Below are positions 49,101 through 59,403 of a DNA stretch of 64,000 bases, piece by piece. The position numbers were made by a program, and so were the translations under genes. Location of the stretch: NCBI GenBank assembly GCA_030761205.1, contig JAULJL010000039.1, positions 940,001 through 1,004,000 of the forward strand, read 5' to 3'. The notes under the pieces were generated by a model. It ran no database searches. It worked only from the letters and a program-made list of their open reading frames with translations, and was not told where the DNA came from. The stretch comes from Fremontodendron californicum. Lineage: Eukaryota > Streptophyta > Magnoliopsida > Malvales > Malvaceae. Each line of letters begins with the position of its first letter. Within the stretch, counting starts at the first letter, position 1.

Positions 49101-50328
49101 TGTAATATTTTTTGTTGGTGCACAGGTATTATATCTCCCAGCAATTAACAGACAAAAGTGATGTCTATAGTTTTGGTGTCATTCTTCTGGAACTGATGTC
49201 TGGTCAGGAAGCCATATCTAATGAAAGCTTTGGTGTTAACTGCCGTAACATTGTCCAATGGGTAAGTTCATATAGTCTATGTTGCTCCGACTCTTCATTT
49301 TTCTTTAAATACCCGTGTTCGGCATATATCCGGACATGGGTATGAGGATATGATCCTCCAAAAATCTTTAAAATACATGAAAAAACTTAGAATAAATCAA
49401 ACATATCCATGTCGGACTCGTACATGTGTCTGACACTCACATCCGAGTCCGAGTAACATAGCATTGGTTACAAAAAGGCAGGAGGAAACTTTTTGTCCGA
49501 ATCTTATGAATATAAAGTTTTACATATACAACTTCTTCTAAACAACTAATTCACATATAAACAGTAATTAATAGTAAATAACAACAGTGAAATTGTCCAA
49601 AATGATACTTTTATTTCATTCAGCTCATCACCTTCTAGACTTCTCGATTTACTTTCCTGCTGCTCATTGTTTGGAAAATGAATTAAGGTTATTGGGAAGC
49701 TATGTTACTCCGACTTTTCATTTTTCTTGAAATACCCCGTGTCCGACACATATCCGGACATGAATATGTAGATATGATCTCCCGAGGATCCTCCAAATAC
49801 ATGAAAAAACTTAGAATAAGTCGAACATACTAGTGTCGGATACTCACACCCGAGTCCGAGTAACATAGTTTGGAAGGACATTAGTTGCAAATGATTTTGC
49901 ACTCGTATTTGCTACAACCTTTCTTCATTCCATGAGCATGCTTTCATTTGTTGATTTCTTCAAATAAATAAATAAATATATATATATTTCAGGTGAAGTT
50001 GCATATCGAAAGTGGGGACATACGAGGAATCATTGATCCTTCCCTAAGCAATGATTATGACATCCAATCAATGTGGAAGATAGCAGAGAAAGCTTTGAAT
50101 TGTGTGCAACCTCATGGACATTCGAGACCGTCGATATCGGACGTTCTCAAGGAGATCCAAGATGCTATCTTAATCGAAAAGGAAGGGATGGTCGTGAGAG
50201 AAGGTAACTCCGATGACATGTCTAGGAACTCTGTCATTTCTTCATTTAACCCTAGTTCCTTGGATTTGGCTGGAACTGATAATTACTTGTCCATAGATGA
50301 GTCCATTGCACGGCCAGCGGCACGATAG
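40130..50328 (+). CDS. Malectin-like LRR receptor kinase (At2g37050-like)
   Basis: Fifteen exons: 40130-40208, 41890-42421, 43102-43607, 44004-44136, 44253-44324, 44692-44760, 44841-44912, 45308-45376, 46336-46493, 46580-46827, 47814-47940, 48212-48274, 48374-48560, 49126-49261 and 49993-50328. All phases agree and give 928 residues. A hydrophobic signal peptide (1-23) precedes a malectin-like ectodomain (LNCGSNGNF.., SKKYCYKL, ATFLYG, RYPDDPFDRIW). Then come WAQEGGDPCLPVPWSW and about three LRRs, each on a 69-72-nt exon, and one membrane segment (529-554). The kinase has GSGGFG, Lys630 (AVKV), HRD 724-726 and DFG 744-746, so it should be an active RD kinase. It ends RPAAR. Ligand unknown; I judge At2g37050 the nearest Arabidopsis gene from memory. 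Every intron longer than 120 nt holds at least one family-A MITE (13 copies). Confidence 0.95.
40879..41075 (+). mobile_element. Family-A MITE copy 17
   Basis: 197 bp. Exact duplication CTGATAAC (40871-40878, 41076-41083). Kinase intron 1. Confidence 0.92.
41646..41829 (+). mobile_element. Family-A MITE copy 18
   Basis: 184 bp. Flanks ACACGAAG / ACGTGAAG match 7 of 8 at least in part. Kinase intron 1, 60 nt before exon 2. Confidence 0.88.
42585..42768 (-). mobile_element. Family-A MITE copy 19
   Basis: 184 bp. Exact duplication CTTGAAGA (42577-42584, 42769-42776). Kinase intron 2. Confidence 0.93.
42860..43039 (+). mobile_element. Family-A MITE copy 20
   Basis: 180 bp. Exact duplication GTTGTCCG (42852-42859, 43040-43047). 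Kinase intron 2, 91 bp from copy 19 and in the opposite orientation. Confidence 0.93.
43749..43935 (+). mobile_element. Family-A MITE copy 21
   Basis: 187 bp. Flanks ATCTCATT / TTCTCATT match 7 of 8. Kinase intron 3. Confidence 0.9.
44451..44634 (-). mobile_element. Family-A MITE copy 22
   Basis: 184 bp. Flanks GTTAACAC / GTTGACAC match 7 of 8. Kinase intron 5, 57 nt before exon 6. Confidence 0.9.
45059..45243 (+). mobile_element. Family-A MITE copy 23
   Basis: 185 bp. Exact duplication GTTTTAGT (45051-45058, 45244-45251). Kinase intron 7. Confidence 0.93.
45458..45624 (-). mobile_element. Family-A MITE copy 24
   Basis: 167 bp. Exact duplication CATCTTAG (45450-45457, 45625-45632). Kinase intron 8. 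Confidence 0.93.
47191..47365 (+). mobile_element. Family-A MITE copy 25
   Basis: 175 bp. Flanks AGAAAATC / AAAAAATC match 7 of 8. Kinase intron 10. Confidence 0.88.
47952..48137 (+). mobile_element. Family-A MITE copy 26, beside a splice donor
   Basis: 186 bp. Exact duplication AGTTCAAG (47944-47951, 48138-48145). Kinase intron 11; only 11 nt lie between exon 11 and the element, and the duplicated target starts at the fourth intron base. Confidence 0.93.
48840..49036 (-). mobile_element. Family-A MITE copy 27 (decayed right end)
   Basis: About 197 bp. Left end ATATGTTGTTCCGG is clear. The right end GAGTCCGAATAAAATC has diverged and no duplication is left. Kinase intron 13. Confidence 0.78.
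49277..49461 (-). mobile_element. Family-A MITE copy 28, beside a splice donor
   Basis: 185 bp with intact ends. The flanks (CATATAGT / CATTGGTT) do not match. Kinase intron 14, 15 nt after exon 14. Confidence 0.85.
49700..49868 (-). mobile_element. Family-A MITE copy 29
   Basis: 169 bp. Flanks TTGGGAAG / TTTGGAAG match 7 of 8. Kinase intron 14, same orientation as copy 28. Confidence 0.9.
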
Positions 50329-50442
50329 ACTCTTGTTTGTCCACAATCCCTTCCATCCCCTTACTGTTTTCCTTTACTCATGTTCTTTGTTAAATTTCCA
50401 GAATCTTCATTCATGCTCTAGGTTTTAGGAGCTACTTCTGCA

Positions 50443-50859
50443 TAGGGGTGTAAACGAGACATCTGTGCTCGCAAGCTACTCAGGTTTAGCTCGGTCATTG
50501 TCTTGTTGAGTTGGAGCTATCGAGCGAGCGGAATTCGAGGATTCTAATGCTTGACTCGAGTAACTCGCGAGCCTAATCGAGCTTTTTTTTTTAATTAGTA
50601 TTGAAAAATCTCAATTCGAACTCGAGGTCGAGCACAAATAATCGAGTTTGAAGTTGAGCATGAGAATCAAACTCATTTTCTACTAGGTAAATGAGCCTAA
50701 TTGTATGAGCTCGAGCAGTTCGATTTTTATCTCGAATCGAGCTCAAACTTTAAAAGTAAAACTCGATCAAGCTCGAATCGAATTTCGAGCCTCGAATTTC
50801 GAGTCGAACTCGAGCTCAAACTTACAACTTGAGATCGACTCAGTTCGATTACACCTCTA
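50443..50859 (-). mobile_element. hAT-type non-autonomous element, GAGCTCGA-rich (second copy)
   Basis: 417 bp, inverted relative to 2188-2626. Ends TAGGGGTGTAAACGAG / CGATTACACCTCTA. Flanks CTTCTGCA / CTTCTACA match 7 of 8 (50435-50442, 50860-50867). Starts 115 bp after the kinase stop codon, so it may lie in or near the 3' UTR. Confidence 0.8.
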
Positions 50860-51134
50860 CTTCTACATCCCACCGGAAAAAGGAGGAACGATAAAAAGAA
50901 AAGAAAATGGGAAAAGATGATCCCAAAAGACATAATAGGTCCAAGTTTTTGTGCTTGTAAATTTCGAGGTTGTTGCATAGCATAACTTTATTTCCTTTGA
51001 GATTGTCCTTTCTTGCATGAAATCTATGCTCTTTACAGGGAAATTAAAAACTTTAAATGAACTTTATATAGAGAATATGGTTTTTTCATTCATTATGAAT
51101 TGATTTTAGTTTTGATAGATCAATATCTATACAA

Positions 51135-51270
51135 TATTTTTTGGTACAAAAAGGGCACAGGAGATAGAGGAAGGAATTACAGATGTTGGAATTCGAATTC
51201 TAAACCTTAGGATGTCACCTAAAAGGTGTTTGCAAAAATCAACAAGATTAAGTCTCGGATTCATATCCAT
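51135..51270 (-). mobile_element. SINE-like element, copy 2
   Basis: On the minus strand: GAGACTTAATCTTGTTG, then AACACCTTTTAGGTG, then a B-box-like AGAATTCGAATTCC, then a body ending TTTTTGTACCAAAAAA. The same order and end occur at 23191-23345, where the poly-A tail is longer. Confidence 0.5.
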
Positions 51271-51310
51271 ACAATTTTGACATGGTTTTCTTCATGCTTA
51301 GCTTGCATGG

Positions 51311-51313
<3 letters not shown>

Positions 51314-51361
<48 letters not shown>
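51314..51361. repeat. (TA)n microsatellite
   Basis: About 48 bp of TA repeats, directly next to the long-TIR element that follows. Confidence 0.95.
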
Positions 51362-51364
<3 letters not shown>

Positions 51365-51750
51365 GAGGGATCCACTTATACTAATGTAAAACTAAATTAG
51401 TTTTATACACTTCCATAATTTTTTATACGATTTATATTTTAACAAACCGGTTTTTGGATTTAACAATATAATTGTATTCATCATGTACGTAAAATTTAGA
51501 ATCGATCCAGTATCTCTATCATATCAATCGAGAATACTGTTTTTTTTTCAATATATATGTAACGGTTGAAATTTTTTTATATTGAATAAATTGTTAGATG
51601 TTTTTAATTTACTCGAAACTCGACGTGCATGATCTACGTGAATAGAACATGAAATACGACGGTCGGATAAAACAAATATAAATTGTACAAAAATTATAAA
51701 AGTGTGTAAAATTAATTTAGTTTTACACTAGTGTAAGTGGATTCTTCTTA
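51361..51750. mobile_element. MITE with long terminal inverted repeats
   Basis: About 390 bp. The first roughly 48 bp (GGAGGGATCCACTTATACTA.. through AAACTAAATTAGTTTTATAC) are the imperfect reverse complement of the last 48 bp (GTAAAATTAATTTAGTTTTA..CTAGTGTAAGTGGATTCTTC). It sits inside TA-repeat DNA, so a TA target duplication is possible but cannot be separated from the repeat. Confidence 0.7.
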
Positions 51751-51999
51751 TATATATATTTATAATATGATTGGTCTCATCTTCCATGGTGAATGTACAA
51801 AGAAGAGATTTGGTAAGCAATTTGCATCTAATTTTATTGGAACACTAGAATTTTTACTCTGTTTCGTTGAGAGATTTTTTTTTAATATTTATAAAATTTT
51901 AATTAAATTAAAAATCACAAATAAATTTAAGTTGAATGATATTAAATAATTATCATTTATTTAAATAATTTTTTATGTTTTATAATATCTTAAGTAAAC

Positions 52000-53290
52000 G
52001 AATTTAAAGTTAAAATCGAATAATTATGACAAATTATGCAACATATGGGATGAATTGAGACGAGATACAATACAACATGAAAAAATAATTAAAACACGAT
52101 ACGACACGAAAAATAACATGAATATGTTGCGAATACACGAATGTGTCAAAATCTATATAAAACGAATTATTAACGCGTACAAATTTATAATACTTTGAAA
52201 ACTCTAAAAATAACACGTTAGGAATACACAATTTTTTTCTTTAAATTGAATCACTATGACAAATTATGCAAAATATATCATGAATTGTGACACGATACGA
52301 ACATACAAATTGAATCACAATGACAAACTGTGCAAAACATGAAATGAGTTGAGACACGACAAGAACACAATATAAGAAAAATAATTAAAACACAACACGA
52401 ATACACGAACGTGTCAAAATCTATATAAAACGAATTATTAACGCGTAAAAGTTTATATAAATTTATAATACTTTGAAAACACCAAAAACTAACATGAACA
52501 CGAACATGTCACGAACACAATTTTATTCTAAATTGAATCACTATGACAATTTATGCAAAATATGTCATGAACTAAGATATGATACGAATACACCAATTTT
52601 TCTCTAAATTGAATCAAAATAACAAAATATGCAAAATATGAAATGAGTTGAGACACGACACGAACATAACATAGAAAAATAATTAAAACACGTGAAAAAA
52701 ACATGAGCACGACACGAATACACGAACGTGTCAAAATATAAATAAAATGAATTATTAACGTGTAAAAGTTATATAAATTTATAATACTTTATACACACGA
52801 AAAAAATAAGATGAGATATATTGAGACATGACACAAACATAACATGAAAAAATAATTAAAACACGACACAACACAAAAAATAACGTGAACACGATACAAA
52901 TGCACAAATTGTCAAAATCTATATAAAACGAATTATTAATTTGTAAAAATTTATATAAATTTATAACACTTTGAAAAAAAAAACACGAATACGTCACAAA
53001 ACATACAATTTTTTTAAAATTGAATCATTATGATAAATTATGAAAAATATATCATGAATTGAGACACAATATGAATTGAATCATAACGACACATTATGCG
53101 AAATATGAAATTAATTAAGACATTACGAACAAAACATAGAAAAAATAATTAAAACAAAAAATATATATAAACACGACTCGAATACACGATTGTGTCAAAA
53201 TATATATAAAACGAATTATTAATATGTAAAAATTTATATAATACTTTAAACACACGATAAATAACACGAACAAAAAAAAAATTCTATTTT
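52000..53290. repeat. Satellite-like array of diverged AT-rich units
   Basis: The block AAACGAATTATTAAC recurs at about 52158, 52428, 52742, 52924 and 53208 (one copy reads AAATGAATTATTAAC). The blocks AAATTGAATCACTATGACAA, ACACGA..ACACGAA and GTGTCAAAATCTATATAAAA alternate with it. Units are about 180-315 bp with heavy divergence. No coding capacity. Fragments of the same sequence occur near 15110, 21590, 23480, 54950 and 60050. Confidence 0.75.
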
Positions 53291-54749
53291 TTTTTAAAAA
53301 AAAAATTCTATTTTTTTAAAAAAAAAAAACCAAAGATGCCACATGTCAGCATCATGTAATCTCATGTAAGTCTATTTTATATTATAGTTAGATTTAGACT
53401 TGCTTAAGGATTGAGCAGCCCGGCAGGCTCTGCCCTTACTGGTCGGGTCTGGACAGAATATTTTGTGATTCAGATTGATCCGATCCAGATCACTGTTTTA
53501 TTTAATTTTAATTATAAAAATATAAAAATAATAATTATTTTATTTTTATTTTTTAAATAGGATGAAATTTTTTTTAGCTCGATCATGAGCAACTCTAGTT
53601 AGATTGGGGGATGGGGCCACCATAAAATGGTGGGAAATTCGTGATCATAAGTGTGGACTAGCTGAGAAGTAGCAATCTCTGATTGGAAAGATAAAGAAGA
53701 CATTTTGAAACTGGTATGAAGCTTCTTCTATTGAGAAATGTGTTTGACTGCCCACCATAATGGTAGAACTAGACCGTCATGATTAGAAGAAATAAGTTCA
53801 TCATCTTAAGAAAGGAAACTATCTAATAGGTGGAGTTTTTATATTTTATAAGCGATATTAGTAGAATAATATATATATTTTAAGGTGTATATTAAAAAAT
53901 AAATATGTGATAATTTCGTAAATTCGTTTGTAATTTTTTTTTTAATTTTATAATATATTAAAAATGATTTTTTTTTTTTAAAAGATTTTCCTGGCTTAGT
54001 TATCAATGTCTAACTATTGTTCCATATTTTTACATGGAATTAAAATTATTAAAGTTAATTCGAATTCAAAAATTTTATTTAATTTATTAAAAATTCATTT
54101 AATTTATCAGGATAAAAAAAATTTAATTGTCACCTTTTTCAAATTTATATTCTCTTTTTAAATAAGTAAAAAATTAATAATAAAAAGGATAATTTATGAA
54201 AAACTATTTGATAATGTGCTTTTGAGATAATCAAAGTTTTCTTTATCATGGTGATAACCGTTATCTTTAATCAAATCAAAGATGAAGGATAAAAGAAGAT
54301 ATGATTTGATAAAATAGTAACTAAATATTAAATATTTCAAAACAAATTGTTTTTTTTTTTTTTTTGCTTTTTTGAGGATTTTTAGTAGATTTATATGTAA
54401 TGCATTTTTCTTCTTCTCAAATTTATGTAATAAATGCCAAAAATAATAATAAAAAAGTCATTTGGATCATTGGATGTGTGGATTTGTATTTGTTATTTTT
54501 TCTAGTTTGGCATATTTTAAAATAAAACGTATCAAAAGAAAACCTACAACGACGTCGTTGGACGTTGACAAAGTGAAATCCACCGAACACGTGGTCAAAT
54601 GGGAGAGCGCCTAATCCCACAGAAACCGCAAAAAACTCAGAAATATTAAAAGAAAAAACAAAAAAAGTTAAGAGTTTTCGTACAGTGTATTTATATTATA
54701 TTCGTATAATTTTATATATTATAATTATATATAAAATATTATATTTTTA
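53291..54749. other. Intergenic sequence, no gene supported
   Basis: AT-rich, with homopolymer runs at 53275-53328. The part 53595-53820 is less AT-rich and faintly protein-like (GDGATIKWWEIRDHKCG followed by stops), perhaps a retroelement remnant. Confidence 0.4.
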
Positions 54750-54934
54750 GGATTTTGTTAATAAATGTCTTAAGAGTACTTTTTAAGGTTACTATATGTG
54801 ATAATATTTTCTCTCAATATATTAGAAATGATGAATAAAATTATTAACTTTTACAATTAATATAATACTATTAATTTAAATATTATATTAATTACCCTTA
54901 AAGAGTGCCTTAAAGGTACTAATCAGCAAAACTC
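54750..54934. mobile_element. Mutator-type MITE (family B), third copy, diverged
   Basis: 185 bp with ends GGATTTTGTTAATAAATG / TACTAATCAGCAAAACTC and the family's interior (TTATTAACTTTTACA). No clean 9-bp duplication. Confidence 0.65.
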
Positions 54935-55522
54935 ATTTTTTATATAAATTAGATACGTTAATAATTCGTATTATATAAATTTGACATATTTATATATTAA
55001 TATCGTGTTCGTATATTTTTACGTATATTATATATTTATATAAATGTTCACATTGTAATAATTATTATTATATAAATTTTGATACATTCGTATATTCATA
55101 TCATATTTATATTATATTTATTTTATATTTTATAATTTTTAGTTATTTTTATATTGTAAGTATCTAAAATAATCGAGTCTGTCGGCATACACGAAAAGAA
55201 CCCAATTTAAAAAAAAGGAAAAATAAATAAAAAGGAAAACCCAACGAACGGTGTTGATAAACCTCATTTTCTCATCTGAGTCGTCTCCTCTTTCCTTTCT
55301 TCTCCAGCGTCCGATTCCCTCTCTTTCTTCCCCTCGTAATCCAATCTCCCTCTCTCCCGCCATTTTTTTTCCTTTTTCTTTTTAATTCCTACCAAGGTAA
55401 ATTTCCCTTTCCCCTCCCTCTCTCCTTCATCTTTTTCATCTTCTTAGGGTTTCGGTTTAGAGATTAAGGATTTAATTATTTATTATGATTTTCGGTGATT
55501 TGTTGGAGTTAAGGTTTTCTCT
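54935..55522. promoter_or_regulatory. NF-YB upstream region and leader
   Basis: Up to about 55150 the sequence is a relative of the 52-kb AT-rich repeat. From 55260 it turns CT-rich (many CTCTCC/TTCTC tracts), as in a plant 5' UTR, up to the start codon. Confidence 0.5.
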
Positions 55523-58500
55523 ATGGCGGAGGCACCGGCGAGTCCCGGCGGAGGAAGTCACGAGAGCGGCGAGCAGAGCCCTAGGTCCAACGTGCGAGAA
55601 CAGGACAGGTATCTTCCTATCGCTAACATCAGCCGTATTATGAAGAAAGCTCTTCCTGCCAACGGCAAGATCGCTAAAGATGCTAAAGAGACCGTACAAG
55701 AGTGCATCTCTGAGTTTATCAGCTTCGTCACCAGCGAGTACGATTCTTTATTTTTCTTTTTTCAATTTTCAATTTAGGCTTTTATGAAAGGTTTTATTAA
55801 CTGTTTTAGCTGAATTTGTTAGCTCTATCATACTAAATTAATGTGTAATTGGAAAATTGGTCATGAATTGATCTACAGAGCTAGCGATAAGTGTCAGAGA
55901 GAGAAGAGGAAGACTATTAATGGGGATGATCTGCTCTGGGCTATGGCGACTTTAGGGTTTGAAGATTACATCGATCCGCTTAAGAATTACCTTACCAGAT
56001 ATAGAGAAGTGATTATCTCAAGGCTCTTTCATTCATTTTTCTTCATTATGGTTACTCCTTTGGTTGCTAACAAAGGAAGAAAAAAAAGGAATAGTTATTT
56101 TGGATCTTAAATTTTGTGACTCTTTTATCTAAGGTAAATTAAAAGGGTTATTATCTATATGTTGGAGGCAGAGTTCAATAACTTCACATATGGGTTTGCT
56201 ACTTGTCTATATAACTAATTGTGATTTCCTTATATATAGTTTAATGGGCATGTGACACGATCATATACATAATACATCTGTTCATTGGAGTTTCTTTTTA
56301 GACTCAAATGCTGGTGTATATGATAATAGTCCATACGAAATATTGGTAAAGAAATTTGGCTTATGGATGGTAAAATATGTGAGATATCTAGTTTTGTTCA
56401 TTTACATGTGATTTCTCTGTAACCAAAGGGGCTCTGATTTTAAATGCTTTGGTATTCTCTGCTTTTATTGCTAACTATTTTAATAAACTGATTGATTTTT
56501 TTTCCCCTGGTGGTTTTCGCGATCAATTGGGACATTGCAGATGGAGGTGAGTTAAGGCTTTCTTCAAATCATGTTGCCACTTCATTAAATATTTTATCGC
56601 CTCACACTTGTCTTCTCCAAGCTACCTCTTTGATATGACTTTGGTTTGCAAATTATGTTGTTTGACAGGGTGATACAAAGGGCTCGGCTAAAGGTGGAGA
56701 TGCATCTGCTAAGAAAGATGTCCAACCAAGCCCAAATACCCAGGTAGAATATAAGTTTTTTGTTACTCTTACATTCATTTTACTTTTGGTCCTCATGGAT
56801 TGCACTTTTTGTACTTAATAAAGTTCATGCCTACTCAAACTATGCCATCTTATTCTCTGATCTTTCTGTTAAATAATTCTGGCAGTTCGCTCATCAAGGT
56901 TCATTCTCACAAGGTGTTAATTATGGGAATTCTCAAGTAATCTCTCTCTCTCTCACTATGCATCATGGAACACGTCAATGCATAAACGCACTAATGAATC
57001 CTTACATATTTCCATGTCTTCATAAGATGCTTTAATTATGGTTATCCTACCTTTTTTTTATTTGGGTTTAGTATCTCAATGGCAACTTTTGATTGTCAAC
57101 AATCATAACTTAGCCTTTCAAGGTAAACTGGATTACATTTTTTATTTGCTAAATATTTGTCTCATATAATGATAATAAATAACCCAATATAATGAGTTTA
57201 CCCATTGATGCATCCAAACATCGATGTGAAGGATCTGTCTTGATGCCGTTAAGTACATTTAAAGGAACTGGTATCCTGAACACTGTTAGTGATATCGTAC
57301 TTAAACCTATAGGCATAACTGCTGGTCTAAATTATGCTAAATCTTTTAATTGACAGCATAATAAGATCATCCTATATGAAAGATGTATTACATGTGTAGA
57401 TAATGAAGGACTTAGATTGGAATGCAATCTGAATGTCGATAGAGTACAAATGTAAGACCTAATCAGAGAAATGAGTTTAGCACAACATGATATCCGATAG
57501 AAACCAAATCCTAAAGAAAAGGATAAAGCCCATCACTGAAAGATGTATTACCTGTGTAGATAATGAAGGACTTAGATTGGAATGCAATCTGAGTACAAAT
57601 GTAAAACCTAATCAGAGAAATGAGTTTAGCACAACATGATATTGGATGGAAACCTAATCCTAAAGAAAAGGATAAAACCCATCACTGAACAATCAAAGAG
57701 TTTAGTAGCTATCTGACCATCTGTATTACAATCGTTTATTGGTTATATTTGCCTAACTTGTTATTTATTTATTTATTTTTATGGAACCTAACTCATGTTT
57801 TAGAAGTAAGAGAACCATCATAATGGTCCCCATTTTTATTGCTTGCGAATTTATTTATGGATTAATTGCCTTAATATTTACTTTGTAATATTTCAATATG
57901 ATAGCAACCCATAAGAAAGTGCACAATTCAAATACTAATAATATTTGGCATTTGAGTCTTGCAAATGTCCTCAATTGCTTCATGTATATATGCTATGCAT
58001 TTCTGGAAATAGTATATTATATCATAAGTAGTCGTTGTTGCAGTTGTCTCTTTTAGAATATTACATGTGCTTGCACACTTTGAAGCAGTTAGCAAATCAC
58101 GATGTGATTCACATGTAGTTTTATCTTGCACTGACTATTGCTCAAGTCCTAGTGGTCAATTCGCGATGTCATTCGCATGGGTTTAGTCTCAGGTCTTGGT
58201 TGGTTTACTGAATAACATCTTGAATAGAACATACTTTTCAATATCAAGCGTTGTAGCACCATATATATTAAGTCTGTCATACTGGGAGATATGTTGTATT
58301 GCTATTTTATCAGTTGAACATGACTACATGATTGCTTCTTATTTCCCTCAGTGCTGCATGATGTGCCATTGATATTATCCCAATTCTTTTTACTTTTTTG
58401 CCACTATCACCATCTGCTACCACCAATGCTTTTACTTCTAGATGGCGTCATTATACTTGGTCACTGTTGCCATTGCCTATACCAAGTCATTTCTCAATCG

Positions 58501-59403
58501 CAATCTTACGATACCACTGCTGTTGCCAGCATCTTTACTACTGTGTTTTTATCATCTCTTTCTAAGTTCATGCCAACAGGACCATACTATCTTTTTTATA
58601 TTGTCAATTCTAATCTCAAGAGTAGTGATCTATCCAAACTGGATAAAAGAAGATAATATGTCCTGTTTCGTTTTTTATCTATGTTACTCGGACTTGGATG
58701 GGAGTGTCAGACACGGGTATCTGTCCGATACGGGTGTGTTCAATTTTTTCCAAGATTTCCATGTATTTGGAGGATATTTGGAGGATCATATCCCCATATC
58801 CATGTCTGGATATACGTCGGATACAGGTGCCGGACATGGGTATTTCAAGAAAAATGAAGAGTCGAAGCAACATAGTTTTTTATAGCATTTTAAAGTTTAG
58901 TTAGGGTTAAATATTACTTATACTTGGAAAGTAACTCTGCTTTTGTAGTGATAGTCACCATGAAAAGAATGTAGCAAATCTGGCTTACTACTAGGGTAAA
59001 GCAGGCTACTGGCCTATTATTATACCTTAAAAGGAAATGAAGTGTGAGCTGGTCATGATACCTTATACATGCAACTTTTTGCTACTAAGTAATTTCAATG
59101 CCAAGCATCTTAACCTCAAATTTTGAAATCCATTTCACTTTTTTTTCTTTTACTTGAAAAAACAAATAATTTGTTTCATTCCTCTTATGAAATCTTCGAT
59201 ATGTGGTTCGTTCATATATATATGCTTATGTTATATACATGGAAGGCGTTCACTAATTGCTGGTTCTTTATTTTCTTATTCACCATTTTCCTCTTTTGAC
59301 TTCTTTTTTTCCAAGAAAAAAGATTTGTTTGATCGGTTCTAATATCTTGCAACTTTTTTAGTCACAGGCCCATCTGATGGTTCCGATGCAAGGCACTGAG
59401 TAG
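55523..59403 (+). CDS. NF-YB (HAP3) subunit, NF-YB8/10 type
   Basis: Six exons: 55523-55737, 55879-56008, 56541-56546, 56669-56743, 56886-56936 and 59362-59403, giving 172 residues. The conserved histone-fold core covers about 25-115: REQDRYLPIANISRIMKKAL, the NGKIAKDAKE loop, VQECISEFISFVTSEASDKC and NGDDLLWAMATLGFEDYIDP. The Ser/Gly tail ends VPMQGTE, typical of NF-YB8/10. NF-YB pairs with NF-YC and then NF-YA to bind CCAAT boxes in the nucleus. Exon 3 is only 6 nt (ATGGAG), flanked by TTGCAG and GTGAGT; it supplies Met-Glu in YRE-ME-GDTKG. Intron 5 is 2.4 kb and holds a tandem duplication and family-A copy 30. The exact paralogue is uncertain. Confidence 0.93.
57378..57686. repeat. Tandem duplication in NF-YB intron 5
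   Basis: Two direct copies of one unit, 57378-57537 (160 bp) and 57538-57686 (149 bp), both starting GAAAGATGTATTAC and ending CCCATCACT. They are highly similar; the second lacks 11 bp around GAATGTCGATA. Confidence 0.9.
58679..58875 (+). mobile_element. Family-A MITE copy 30
   Basis: 197 bp. Exact duplication TTTTTTAT (58671-58678, 58876-58883). NF-YB intron 5. Confidence 0.9.

Noticed and set aside
40879..49868. Regularly spaced near-identical repeats resembling a CRISPR array
   Set aside because: Repeats are 150-200 bp, in both orientations, each with its own 8-bp target duplication and placed in introns of a plant gene.
53595..53830. Faint LINE-like peptide (GDGATIKWWEIRDHKCG)
   Set aside because: Too short and interrupted by stops; not enough to name an element.
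58351..58656. 101-codon frame in NF-YB intron 5
   Set aside because: Hydrophobic, compositionally simple, without homology that I recognise and inside an intron.
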